From: Pseudarthrobacter siccitolerans
GTDB lineage: Bacteria; Actinomycetota; Actinomycetes; Actinomycetales; Micrococcaceae
NCBI RefSeq assembly: GCF_001046895.1
Contig: NZ_CAQI01000024.1
Span: 31,118 to 95,117 of the forward strand
Length of the DNA: 64,000 nt
Direction of reading: 5' to 3'
Part shown: positions 1 through 8,635 of the stretch, in pieces
Numbering within the stretch: the stretch's first letter is position 1
Layout of the letters: each line of letters starts with the position of its first letter
Position numbers and translations under genes: made by a program
Notes under the pieces: generated by a model
What the model was told of the DNA's origin: nothing
The model's input: only the letters and a program-made list of their open reading frames with translations
Database searches by the model: none

Positions 1-1555
1 CGATCATCATGACGGTGATGTTGGGATTGACGGTGACGTGTTCAGGCATCACCGAGGCGTCGGCAACACGCAGCCCCGTCACGCCCTTGACCCGCAGTTC
101 GGGATCCAGCGGCGACATCTCGTCGTCCACCGGCCCCATGCGGACCGTGCCCACCGGGTGGTACACGGTGTTGTGGGTCTTGCGGATGTAGTCCCGCAGT
201 TCCTCGTCGGTCTGGGCCTCGACGCCGGGAGACAGCTCGCGCCCGGCCCATTCGGCCATTGCCGGCTGGGCGGCGATTTCCCGGGCCTTGCGGATGCCGG
301 CCACCATCACCCGCATGTCGTGCCCCTCGGGATCGGTGAAGTAGCGCGGGTCCACCATCGGCTTGTCCCGGAAATCGCGGCTGCGCAGCCGGACGGTGCC
401 GCGGGAGCGGGCGTGCGTGACGTTCGGGGTGAGGCTGAAGCCGTTCTCCGTGGTGGGGTAGCCGTGCCGCAGGGTGTTCATGTCGAACGGGACCGAGCCG
501 TAGTGCATCATCAGGTCCGGCCGGTCCAGGCCGTCCTCGGTGGGGGTGAAGATCCCGATCTCCCACCACTGGGTGGAGGTCTGCACCATCGGCTGTTTCG
601 CCTCGAACTGCACCACGCCTTCCGGATGATCCTGCAGGTGCTCGCCCACGCCGGGGGAGTCCACCAGGACTTCGATGCCATGCTGCGCCAGGTGGGCCGC
701 CGGGCCGATCCCGGAGAGCATCAGCAGCTTGGGCGAGTCGATGGCCCCGGTGGACAGGATGACCTCGCGGTGTGCGGAGAGCCGGTGGGTCCGGCCGAAC
801 GCCGAGTCCACCACGTCCACGCCGGTGCAGCGCTTGTCCGCATCGAACACCAGCTGGCGGGCGCGGAGGCCGGTCAGCAGGGTGAAGTTTTCCCTTTCAA
901 TGATCGGGTGGATGTAGGAAACCGAGCTTGAGGCGCGGGTGCCGTCCGCCTGGCGGTTGATCTGGAAGAAGTTGGCACCGTTGACCACCGTGGTTCCGGT
1001 GTTGAACTTCGCGCGGGGGATTCCGGCCTGCTCGCAGGCATCCAGAAGCGCGACGCCGGCAGGATCGGCCGGGGGCACGTTCATCAGGTGCACGGGGCCT
1101 GAGTCCCCGTGGTGGGGTGCGTCCGGGCCGGCGTCCTCGTTCGTTTCCAGCCGCTTGTACAGCGGCCAGACGGCGTCCGCATTCCAGCCGGCTGCGCCGT
1201 ACTTGGATTCCCATTCGTCCAGGTCCTCCCGCGGGGCCCAGAAGGCGATGCAGGAGTTGTGGCTGGAGCAGCCGCCCATGACTTTGGCTCGGGCGTGGCG
1301 CATAAAGGAGTTGCCGTTCTCCTGCGGTTCCACCGGGTAGTCCCAGTCATACCCGGATTCCAGCAGCTCCATCCAGCGGTCCAGCTGCAGGATTTCCGGG
1401 ATGTTGCGGTCATCCGGTCCCGCCTCCACCAGGGCCACGGTCACCTCCGGATCCTCGCTCAGCCGTGCTGCCACAGCCGCTCCGGCGGATCCGCCGCCGA
1501 TCACCACGTAGTCGAACCCGCGCTCGCTGAGGTCCTCGATGTTGTCGAAGTGCAT
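1..1555 (-). CDS. codA: choline oxidase (3' end outside window)
   Basis: FAD-dependent GMC oxidoreductase that oxidises choline via betaine aldehyde to glycine betaine with O2, giving H2O2 (EC 1.1.3.17). The gene enters from the window edge; 518 codons are present, against about 546 in Arthrobacter globiformis CodA as recalled, so roughly the last 28 residues are missing. The N-terminal FAD motif VVIGGGSAGAAVA lies at residues 17-29. GGCSSHNS puts a His at residue 99, the position of the covalent FAD link in A. globiformis CodA. The motifs YHPVGTVRMG (active-site His) and HVTVNPNITV (active-site Asn) are both present. The match to choline oxidase over the whole length is far closer than to choline dehydrogenase BetA. 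The ATG follows the stop of the upstream aldehyde dehydrogenase directly, so the two are co-transcribed. Confidence 0.96.
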   Translation of the reverse strand, partial: MHFDNIEDLSERGFDYVVIGGGSAGAAVAARLSEDPEVTVALVEAGPDDRNIPEILQLDRWMELLESGYDWDYPVEPQENGNSFMRHARAKVMGGCSSHNSCIAFWAPREDLDEWESKYGAAGWNADAVWPLYKRLETNEDAGPDAPHHGDSGPVHLMNVPPADPAGVALLDACEQAGIPRAKFNTGTTVVNGANFFQINRQADGTRASSSVSYIHPIIERENFTLLTGLRARQLVFDADKRCTGVDVVDSAFGRTHRLSAHREVILSTGAIDSPKLLMLSGIGPAAHLAQHGIEVLVDSPGVGEHLQDHPEGVVQFEAKQPMVQTSTQWWEIGIFTPTEDGLDRPDLMMHYGSVPFDMNTLRHGYPTTENGFSLTPNVTHARSRGTVRLRSRDFRDKPMVDPRYFTDPEGHDMRVMVAGIRKAREIAAQPAMAEWAGRELSPGVEAQTDEELRDYIRKTHNTVYHPVGTVRMGPVDDEMSPLDPELRVKGVTGLRVADASVMPEHVTVNPNITVMMI

Positions 1556-3073
1556 CTAGTTCTCCTTGCCGTGGTCAGCGAACCAGCCGGTCACCTGGGG
1601 GCTGGTGTTCTGGTAGATGTGCTTGGCTTCCTGGTATTCGGCCAAACCGGTGGGGCCGAGTTCGCGGCCGACGCCGGACTGGCCGAAGCCGCCCCACTCG
1701 GCCTGGGGGAGATAAGGGTGGTAGTCGTTGATCCAGATGGTGCCGTGCCGGAGCCGGCCTGCCACGCGCTGCGCCTTGCCGGCGTCCTGGGTCCAGACCG
1801 CGCCGGCCAGTCCGTAGATGGTGTCGTTGGCGGTGGCCACAGCCTCGTCCTCCGTGCGGAAGGTTTCGACGGTAACGACCGGGCCGAACGCCTCATCGAT
1901 GACCACGGACATACCCTTTTGGACGCGGTCCAGGACGGTGGGCTGGTAGTAGAAACCGCCGTCGAACTTCTCTCCGGAAGGTGCCGCGCCGCCGCACCGC
2001 AGCCGCGCCCCCTCCTCGATGCCGCGCTGGACATAGGTGTGGACTTTCTCCCGGTGGGCTGCGGAGATCAACGGGCCGGTTTCGGCCAAGTCATCGAACG
2101 GGCCGCCCAGGCGGATGTCCTGCGCGCGGCGGACCAGTTCGTCGACGAAGCGTTCGGCGATGGATTCCTCCACCACCAGCCGTGCCCCCGCCGAGCAGAC
2201 CTGGCCGGAGTGGACGAAGGCCCCGTTCAGGGCGTTGTCGACGGCGGCGTCAAAGTCCGCGTCCGCGAACACGACGTTGGGGTTCTTGCCGCCCAGTTCC
2301 AGCGCCACCTTTTTGACGGTTCCGGCGGCGGCCGCGGCGATGCGCTTGCCGGTTTCCAGGCCGCCGGTGAAGGAGACGAGGTCGACGTCGGGGTGTTCCG
2401 AGAGCGGTGCGCCCGCCTCGGCACCGGGCCCGGTCACGAGGTTGGCGACGCCGTCCGGCAGGCCGAGATCCTGCAGCAGCTGCATGGCCAGGATGGCGGT
2501 GGAGGGGGTCAGCTCAGAGGGCTTAAGGACAAACGTGCAGCCGGCGGCCAGTGCGGGCGCGATCTTCCACGCCGCCTGCAGCAGGGGATAGTTCCATGGA
2601 GTGATCAGGCCGCAGACCCCCACCGGTTCGTAGACGATCTTGCTGGCGACGTCAGGGTTCCCGGCATCGACCACACGTCCGGACTGCTGTCCAGCGAGCC
2701 TGCCGAAGTACTCGAAGCAGGCAGCAATATCGTCCATGTCGATGCGGCTTTCGATGATCCGCTTGCCGGTGTCCAGCGATTCGGCGCGGGCGAACTTTTC
2801 CCGGCGTTCGCGAAGTTCGGCTGCGACTTTGAGCAGGAAGGTGCCCCGCTCGGGAGCCGGGACGCTGGACCAGACACCTGAGTCGAAGGCGGCCCGGGCT
2901 GCTGCGATGGCCCGCTCGGCGTCTTCCCGGCCGGCCTCGGATACCGTGGCGGCCAGCTCGCCGTCGGCAGGGTTGTGGATGTGGCGCACGGCGCCTGACG
3001 CTGCCGGCTCCCAGGAGCCGTTGATGAACAGGGTGGATGCTGTCACGTCCGGAGACGGTGTGGCGTAAGTCAT
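1556..3073 (-). CDS. betB: betaine-aldehyde dehydrogenase
   Basis: NAD(P)+-dependent aldehyde dehydrogenase, 505 aa, the usual family length, predicted to oxidise betaine aldehyde to glycine betaine in the cytosol. Seen: the TPWNYP substrate/cofactor segment, LELGGKNP with the general-base Glu near residue 259, and GQVCSAGARLV with the catalytic Cys near residue 293. The frame is open 28 codons further upstream, but that extension runs through the paired operator and does not look like protein, so the ATG at 3073 (MTYATPS) is chosen. It lies immediately upstream of choline oxidase. Choline oxidase can itself perform the second step, so this enzyme may accelerate aldehyde clearance. Assignment to betaine aldehyde rests on the family resemblance plus the codA neighbour. 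Confidence 0.92.
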   Translation of the reverse strand: MTYATPSPDVTASTLFINGSWEPAASGAVRHIHNPADGELAATVSEAGREDAERAIAAARAAFDSGVWSSVPAPERGTFLLKVAAELRERREKFARAESLDTGKRIIESRIDMDDIAACFEYFGRLAGQQSGRVVDAGNPDVASKIVYEPVGVCGLITPWNYPLLQAAWKIAPALAAGCTFVLKPSELTPSTAILAMQLLQDLGLPDGVANLVTGPGAEAGAPLSEHPDVDLVSFTGGLETGKRIAAAAAGTVKKVALELGGKNPNVVFADADFDAAVDNALNGAFVHSGQVCSAGARLVVEESIAERFVDELVRRAQDIRLGGPFDDLAETGPLISAAHREKVHTYVQRGIEEGARLRCGGAAPSGEKFDGGFYYQPTVLDRVQKGMSVVIDEAFGPVVTVETFRTEDEAVATANDTIYGLAGAVWTQDAGKAQRVAGRLRHGTIWINDYHPYLPQAEWGGFGQSGVGRELGPTGLAEYQEAKHIYQNTSPQVTGWFADHGKEN

Positions 3074-3093
3074 ACGCAGGACAGTAATGGAAG

Positions 3094-3132
3094 TTGAACG
3101 AGTGTTCAATAGTAATTTGAACACTCGTTCAA
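3094..3132. promoter_or_regulatory. paired TetR-type operators upstream of betB-codA
   Basis: Two 16-bp sites, TTGAACGAGTGTTCAA (3094-3109) and TTGAACACTCGTTCAA (3117-3132), are exact reverse complements of each other. Each is also a palindrome of TTGAAC and GTTCAA around 4 bp, so the array is doubly symmetric, with 23 bp between centres. It lies between the TetR gene and the betB start. This is the expected geometry for a TetR-family repressor binding as two dimers; the link to the adjacent regulator is inferred. Confidence 0.82.
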
Positions 3133-3172
3133 ATATTACCGTTGCTGATTGCGGCACCGGCTGCCGCGGTGC

Positions 3173-3808
3173 TTAGCGTTCCTGGACGGCGTCCTCGCTG
3201 GGCTTATTGCCGCCACTATTGTCCTGGTAGGGCGCGAAGGCGATCTCCTCGGTGCGGAGGATGCTCCGTTCGATGGACTCCTGGTCCACGCCCAGAAGCG
3301 AGGTCAGCCACATGCCGTTTTGTATCACCACGATGTCCGAGGCCCGCGCCCGGCATTCCTCCCACGGCATCCCCGACTGGGCTTCAGAGACCAGCGCCGC
3401 AAGCCCGTCGATGTACCGGTCAAAAGCGGCAGCATTGATCTGCGCGTAGTCCTCGTCTGCCTGCGCGAGGGCCCACAAATGCAGGCGCAGGGACAGGTGC
3501 CGTGTGGTCAGCAGGTCGGCGGCCGCCACCCGGCGCAGTGCCTTGCGGAGTTGCTCATCCGCGGGAATGGACGGGTCCTGTGCCACCAGCAGAAGGTCGT
3601 GTTCGTCCACGCGGCGCAGGGCGGCCCGGATCAGGCTTGTTTTATCGTCGTAGTAGTAGTTCACCAGGCCCAGCGCGACGCCGGCCTCCCGGGCCACCGC
3701 GCGCATGCTTACGCCGGAGATGCCGTGGCGGGACAACAGGTCCAGTGCAGCTTCAAGAATGCGCGACTGCCTGTCGATTTGTTCGCCGTTGACCGTGTTT
3801 GTCCCCAT
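3173..3808 (-). CDS. TetR-family regulator of choline/betaine genes (BetI-like)
   Basis: 211-aa DNA-binding repressor. The N-terminal TetR helix-turn-helix is clear at residues 14-60 ([36 protein letters not shown]), followed by an all-helical ligand domain. It lies directly upstream of betB-codA on the same strand, with the paired TTGAAC-N4-GTTCAA operators in between, so it probably represses betB-codA and perhaps itself. In known BetI systems choline is the inducer; that is inference here because no ligand residues can be judged. There is no CAI-1/BetT-type transporter on this side of the window. Confidence 0.85.
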   Translation of the reverse strand: MGTNTVNGEQIDRQSRILEAALDLLSRHGISGVSMRAVAREAGVALGLVNYYYDDKTSLIRAALRRVDEHDLLLVAQDPSIPADEQLRKALRRVAAADLLTTRHLSLRLHLWALAQADEDYAQINAAAFDRYIDGLAALVSEAQSGMPWEECRARASDIVVIQNGMWLTSLLGVDQESIERSILRTEEIAFAPYQDNSGGNKPSEDAVQER

Positions 3809-4012
3809 CTGGCCAGACTATTGCCAAACCGGTGCAGGTGCACTTTGGCCGCTGCCAGGCCGCATCTGTCAGACAACTTGGTGACCTTTCATTACTTCCG
3901 AATGATGTTGTGCATGTCACATGTAATTGCTTCCGGACGGCGTACCGCCCAACCTTGCATCACATCTTTTTTAAGCGCTTGTCAGAGCGTGCCCAACGAA
4001 GGAGCACCACCT

Positions 4013-6409
4013 ATGACTGACGTTCTTTGGTTTTCGGACCTCGGCCTGTCCGACCTCGACCAGGTCGGCGGCAAAAACGCCTCGCTCGGCGAAATGGTCC
4101 GGGGCCTCGCCTCGGCGGGGGTCAAAGTGCCGGACGGTTTCGCCACCACCGCTGACGCCTACCGGCGTTTCCTGAGCGGCTCGGGCCTGGACACCCGGAT
4201 CGAAGACATCCTTGAGGGCCTGGACAGCGGCGACGTGGCCGCCCTGGCCCTGGCCGGGAAACAGATCCGGGACCTGATCCGCAGCACCCCGTTTCCGGAC
4301 GGTTTCGAGGAGCAGATCCGTACCGCTTACACCCGCCTGACGGACCAGCACGCGGGGGACGTGTCCTGGGCGGTGCGTTCCAGTGCCACGGCAGAGGACC
4401 TTCCTGACGCTTCCTTCGCGGGGCAGCAGGAGACGTTCCTGAACATCCGGGGCGTGGAGAACATCCTGCTCGCCATTAAGGATGTTTTTGCCTCTCTCTA
4501 CAACGACCGCGCCATCGCCTACCGGGTGCACCACGGGTTCACCCATTCCGAGGTGGCACTCTCGGCCGGCGTGCAGCGTATGGTCCGCTCCGACGTCGGC
4601 GCCTCCGGGGTGATGTTCACCATGGACACCGAAACGGGCTTCAACGACGCCGTCTTCATCACCTCGTCCTACGGACTGGGGGAGGCTGTGGTGCAGGGTG
4701 CCGTTAACCCTGACGAGTTCTACGTCTACAAGCCGGCCCTGGCCGCCGGACGCCCGGCAGTCCTGAAGCGCGGCCTGGGCGAAAAAGCAGTCCAGATGAC
4801 CTACACAGAGTCCCGCGAGGTGGGCAGGACCGTGGACTTCGTGCCCGTGCCGCAGGACCTTCGCCGCCGTTTCAGCCTGACGGATGAAGAAGTGGAGCAG
4901 CTTGCCCGCCACGCGGTGGCCATCGAGGCGCACTACGGCCGTCCCATGGACATTGAGTGGGGCAAGGACGGGGTGGACGGCGAGCTGTACATCCTTCAGG
5001 CCCGTCCCGAGACTGTTGAGTCGCGTAAGGCCACGGGCACCATCTCCCGGTACACGCTGAACGAGCGCTCCGCAGTCCTGGTGGAAGGCCGGGCCATCGG
5101 CCAGCGTATCGGCGCCGGGCAGGTGCGGGTCCTCACCTCGATCGACCAGATGGCCTCGTTCCAGGCCGGCGACGTCCTGGTGGCCAATATGACGGACCCG
5201 GACTGGGAACCGATCATGAAGAAGGCCGCCGCCATCGTCACGGACCGTGGCGGGCGCACGTGCCATGCGGCCATTATTGCCCGCGAGCTTGGCATCCCGG
5301 CCGTCGTCGGAACCGGCAACGCTTCCAGGGTGCTGGCGGACGGCGTCCCGGTCACTGTTTCGTGCGCCGAGGGCGAGGCCGGCCTGGTCTACGAGGGCCT
5401 GCTGGACTACACCCTGAACGAGACCAGCCTGGACACCATGCCGCCGGCGCCGGTGAAGATCATGATGAACGTGGGCACCCCCGAGCAGGCCTTCAGCTTC
5501 GCCCGGCTTCCGCACCACGGTGTGGGCCTGGCCCGCCTCGAATTCATCATCAACCGCCAGATCGGCATCCACCCCAACGCCCTGCTGGCGGTGGCGGGAG
5601 AAATCGAACGCCCCGCCTCGCTCTCGGACTACACCGTGCGGGAAATCCGCGAGAAGACGGCAGCGTACGACGGACCCCGGGATTACTACGTCCGGCGCCT
5701 GGCCGAGGGCATCTCCACGATCGCTGCGGCCTTTGCACCGGAACCGGTGATCATCCGGATGTCGGACTTCAAGTCCAACGAGTACGCCAACCTGCTGGGC
5801 GGCCCGGCGTTCGAACCGGCCGAGGAAAACCCCATGATCGGCTACCGCGGGGCCTCCCGGTACCTCTCGGACTCGTTCCGGCGGGCTTTCGAACTTGAAT
5901 GCGAAGCCCTGAAATTCGTGCGCAGCGAGATGGGCCTGTCCAACATCAAGATCATGGTCCCGTTCGTGCGCACCCTGGCCGAGGCCCGCGGCGTGACCGA
6001 GCTGCTGGCCGCCAACGGGCTGCGCCGGGGTGAGGACGGCCTGGAGATCGTGATGATGTGCGAGCTTCCCTCAAACGCCCTGCTCGCCGATGAGTTCCTC
6101 GAGTACTTTGATGGTTTCTCGATCGGTTCCAACGACCTGACCCAGCTGACGCTGGGCCTTGACCGTGATTCCGCGCTGGTGGCCGAAGGCTTCGATGAAC
6201 GTGATCCCGCGGTCACGAAGCTCCTGGAGATGGCCATTGCGGCCTGCCGGGCCAAGGGCAAGTACGTCGGAATCTGCGGGCAGGGCCCCAGCGACCACCC
6301 GGACTTTGCCGAGTGGCTCCTGGAACAGGGCATCAGCTCCATCTCGTTGAACCCCGATGCCGTGACGGACACCTGGCTGCGCCTGGCCCGCACCCGCTCC
6401 GCGGTCTGA
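4013..6409 (+). CDS. ppsA: phosphoenolpyruvate synthase (pyruvate, water dikinase)
   Basis: Converts pyruvate + ATP + H2O to PEP + AMP + Pi for gluconeogenic growth. It is 798 aa, the normal length. Domain order: N-terminal ATP-grasp ([12 protein letters not shown], residues 17-28; [19 protein letters not shown]), then the mobile phosphohistidine domain with GGRTCHAAI and the catalytic His at residue 418, then the PEP/pyruvate TIM barrel ending with GICGQGPS and the catalytic Cys at residue 755. The frame is open far upstream, but GAAGGAG lies 9 bases before the ATG at 4013 and conservation begins there. The stop is immediately followed by the start of its regulator. About 200 bp separate it from the divergent TetR gene. 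Confidence 0.96.
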   Translation: MTDVLWFSDLGLSDLDQVGGKNASLGEMVRGLASAGVKVPDGFATTADAYRRFLSGSGLDTRIEDILEGLDSGDVAALALAGKQIRDLIRSTPFPDGFEEQIRTAYTRLTDQHAGDVSWAVRSSATAEDLPDASFAGQQETFLNIRGVENILLAIKDVFASLYNDRAIAYRVHHGFTHSEVALSAGVQRMVRSDVGASGVMFTMDTETGFNDAVFITSSYGLGEAVVQGAVNPDEFYVYKPALAAGRPAVLKRGLGEKAVQMTYTESREVGRTVDFVPVPQDLRRRFSLTDEEVEQLARHAVAIEAHYGRPMDIEWGKDGVDGELYILQARPETVESRKATGTISRYTLNERSAVLVEGRAIGQRIGAGQVRVLTSIDQMASFQAGDVLVANMTDPDWEPIMKKAAAIVTDRGGRTCHAAIIARELGIPAVVGTGNASRVLADGVPVTVSCAEGEAGLVYEGLLDYTLNETSLDTMPPAPVKIMMNVGTPEQAFSFARLPHHGVGLARLEFIINRQIGIHPNALLAVAGEIERPASLSDYTVREIREKTAAYDGPRDYYVRRLAEGISTIAAAFAPEPVIIRMSDFKSNEYANLLGGPAFEPAEENPMIGYRGASRYLSDSFRRAFELECEALKFVRSEMGLSNIKIMVPFVRTLAEARGVTELLAANGLRRGEDGLEIVMMCELPSNALLADEFLEYFDGFSIGSNDLTQLTLGLDRDSALVAEGFDERDPAVTKLLEMAIAACRAKGKYVGICGQGPSDHPDFAEWLLEQGISSISLNPDAVTDTWLRLARTRSAV

Positions 6410-7261
6410 GTGGCCGACGTCCACCGGATGGATACCGTGGGGGCGGACAGCTCGTCCGCCCCCACGGTGTTCTTCCTTTCTGACAGCACCGGTATCACCG
6501 CCGAAACCCTGGGCAATACTCTGCTCACGCAATTTCCCGGCCGGCGCCTCGAGCGCCGGACGATTCCCTTTATCACCTCTGTGCAGCAGGCGCACGAGGT
6601 GGTCGCCGTCATCGACCAGCTGGCCGCGGAAGGGCCGCGGCCGATCATCTTCTCCACCACCGTAGGCAACGACATCCGGGCCGTCCTGTCCCAAAGCCGG
6701 GGGCACTTCTTCGACCTGTTCGGTGCGCACATCGGCCGGCTGGAACAGGCCCTGGATGCCTCCGCGAGCGGACAGCCGGGCCAGGCCCATGGCGTGGGTG
6801 ACGCGGCCCGCTACCAGTCGCGCATGGCCGCCGTTGAATACGCCATCGAGCACGACGACGGCCAGTCGCTACGTGCACTGGAGCGCGCCGAACTGATCCT
6901 CATCGCCCCGTCACGCTGCGGCAAGACCCCCACCACCATGTACCTGGCCCTGCAGCACGGCATCCTCGCGGCCAACTTCCCCTTGGTGGAGGAGGACTTC
7001 GCCAGCATGTCCCTGCCCAAACCGTTGCAGCCGTTCGCGGACAAGTGCTTCGGACTCACCTCCCTGCCCGTCCGGTTGAGCCAGATCCGCCAGGAGCGCA
7101 GGCCCGGCAGTGACTATGCGTCGCTGGGCCAGTGCACCTTCGAGCTGCGCAACGCCGAGGACATGTACCGGGTCAACCAGGTGCCGTACGTGAATTCCGC
7201 CTCGATGTCCGTCGAAGAAATCTCTGCCACCGTTCTCCAGCGCATGCAGCTGCACCATTGA
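6410..7261 (+). CDS. ppsR: PEP synthase regulatory kinase/pyrophosphorylase
   Basis: 283-aa DUF299 protein. Family members switch PEP synthase off by ADP-dependent phosphorylation of a Thr next to the catalytic His, and back on by Pi-dependent dephosphorylation. FFLSDSTGITAETLGNTLL near residues 21-39 and the P-loop-like APSRCGKTPTTMYLA at 166-180 are diagnostic. The GTG start abuts the ppsA stop with no spacer, implying translational coupling. The target histidine loop in PpsA (GGRTCHA) has the expected Thr, which supports the PpsA-PpsR assignment over the PPDK/RP1 pair. Confidence 0.92.
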   Translation: MADVHRMDTVGADSSSAPTVFFLSDSTGITAETLGNTLLTQFPGRRLERRTIPFITSVQQAHEVVAVIDQLAAEGPRPIIFSTTVGNDIRAVLSQSRGHFFDLFGAHIGRLEQALDASASGQPGQAHGVGDAARYQSRMAAVEYAIEHDDGQSLRALERAELILIAPSRCGKTPTTMYLALQHGILAANFPLVEEDFASMSLPKPLQPFADKCFGLTSLPVRLSQIRQERRPGSDYASLGQCTFELRNAEDMYRVNQVPYVNSASMSVEEISATVLQRMQLHH

Positions 7262-7281
7262 GCATGTGCCACCACGAAGGA

Positions 7282-7309
7282 TCCCCGCCCTGTCGGGGCA
7301 GGGCGGGGA
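7282..7309. terminator. hairpin terminator between ppsR and the binding-protein gene
   Basis: An 11-bp perfect stem (TCCCCGCCCTG and CAGGGCGGGGA) around a 6-nt loop lies between two convergent genes. It lacks a T-run on either side, so if it terminates it is of the U-poor type common in actinobacteria; it could serve both strands. Confidence 0.6.
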
Positions 7310-7330
7310 CCCGTTCGTCGGCAGGTCCTT

Positions 7331-8314
7331 TTACTTCTTGGGCAGGCCCGCCGGGTTCAGCTCGGACTTCTGGATCGCCTCGGATGACAGGCCCCAGCGG
7401 TCCAGGATCCTGGCGTAGGTGCCGTTTTCGATCAGTTCGTTCAGTGCGGCCTGGGCCGCGACGGCCAGGCCGTTGTCCTTTTTTGTAGTGAAGGCGATCT
7501 GCGCGGTCAAGGGCCAGCCGCCGTTGAGGGTGCCCACCTGCTTGCTCTTGCCATCCAGCGCGGCCTTGTAGGCGGACCCGGCATTGGGCGCGAACGTGAG
7601 GTCCGCACGGCCGGACTGCAGGGCCAGCGTGGAGGCGGAGTCGTCGTCGTAGTACTGGAACTCGACCGGCTTCAGGCCGTTCTTTTTGTTCTCCTCGTCC
7701 CAGCGCACCAGGATGGCTTCCTGGTTAGTGCCGGAGCCAACAATGACGCGCTTGCCCGCAACATCCTTGGCCTCCTTGACCTCGCCGATGTCCGAACCGC
7801 TCTTCGCGTAGAAGCCCAGCAGGTCGTTCCGGTAGGTGGCGAAATCGAACTTCTCCTTCCGCGCTTCGGTGACGGTCACGTTGGACAGCACGGCTTCGTA
7901 CTTCGCGGACTCAATCCCCAACGGCCAGTCAGCCCAGGCCACGGGAAGGACTTCGACCTGCAGGCCCAGTGTCTCGCCCACCGCGTAGGCTATGTCCACC
8001 TCGCTGCCAATCAGGGTCGTGTTGTCCGTGGCAAAGGTGCTCAGCGGGGCGGTGCCGCCGGTGCTGACCACAGTCAGTTTGCCGTCGGCCTTGATGGCCT
8101 CGGGGACCAGTGCGGCGGCTTCAGCGTCCACGGAAACCTGGAAGCGGTCCTGCTCAGGGGACAGGTTGAAGGTCTTGCCGGCCGCTGCGGCGGAGGATTC
8201 CGACGTCGGTGCTGTCGCCGCCGTCGCACCCGGATCGGCGCACGCTGCCACCCCGAGCAGCGCGGTGAGGGTGAGGGCCACGGCAGCAGCCGGTTTCGCC
8301 TTGGTGATGGCCAT
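7331..8314 (-). CDS. ABC-transporter substrate-binding lipoprotein, family 3 (amino acid type)
   Basis: 327-aa extracytoplasmic solute-binding protein. The N-terminus is a lipoprotein signal (AVALTLTALLGVAAC) with lipobox Cys near residue 25, then a low-complexity Ala/Ser linker and a SBP_bac_3 fold (DIAYAVGETLGLQVEVLP; EAVLSNVTVTEARKEKFDF). That last motif is typical of amino-acid or opine binders. Start: ATG at 8314 with AGGAGG 5-10 bases upstream; the open frame extends 18 codons further without conservation. No permease or ATPase is adjacent, so the partner is elsewhere or this is an orphan sensor/scavenger. The exact ligand is unknown. Confidence 0.88.
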   Translation of the reverse strand: MAITKAKPAAAVALTLTALLGVAACADPGATAATAPTSESSAAAAGKTFNLSPEQDRFQVSVDAEAAALVPEAIKADGKLTVVSTGGTAPLSTFATDNTTLIGSEVDIAYAVGETLGLQVEVLPVAWADWPLGIESAKYEAVLSNVTVTEARKEKFDFATYRNDLLGFYAKSGSDIGEVKEAKDVAGKRVIVGSGTNQEAILVRWDEENKKNGLKPVEFQYYDDDSASTLALQSGRADLTFAPNAGSAYKAALDGKSKQVGTLNGGWPLTAQIAFTTKKDNGLAVAAQAALNELIENGTYARILDRWGLSSEAIQKSELNPAGLPKK

Positions 8315-8522
8315 TGTTCCTCCTTGGAGGTAGGTCTTTGTTGCAACGGATGGTGTTCGCTGCAGCAACTATCCGGCAACGCGGGCGGGCGAATCAAAGG
8401 CTCTGAAACCCGGAGATACGGGGAGTAACTGCAGGTCACGGGAGGACCGCGGCGGTCATATTTGCAACGCCCGAACTCGGCAAGTCCAAGTAGTGCTGGG
8501 CGAGTGCGGCTTGGGAAAGCGA

Positions 8523-8593
8523 GTACTTCAGGCGAAAGACAGGTGGGCGATTACGCGTGTGCTGACCATCGTCGCGCCCCTACCGTGAAGTAC
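8523..8593 (+). promoter_or_regulatory. structured leader upstream of the PxKF repeat protein
   Basis: The 321-bp gap between the divergent binding protein and the secreted repeat protein holds no gene. Within it GTACTTCA (8523-8530) and TGAAGTAC (8586-8593) form an 8-bp outer stem enclosing an inner G/C pairing (GGGCG with CGCCC). It ends about 40 bases before the ATG. It does not match a riboswitch class I know; it may be an untranslated-region fold or chance. Confidence 0.35.
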
Positions 8594-8635
8594 GTTGCGC
8601 CCAAAGGTGGGGCACTTGGTCTTGAGGAGACGCAG

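Noticed and set aside
3971..5572. 533-codon open frame on the minus strand across ppsA
   Set aside because: High GC creates long antisense frames; ppsA on the plus strand has full-length family motifs and the antisense product is His/Gly/Val-rich without any motif.
8315..8635. c-di-GMP (GEMM) riboswitch upstream of the PxKF protein
   Set aside because: The GGCAAACC and GACGCAAAGCC core elements are missing, so only an unassigned structured leader is reported.
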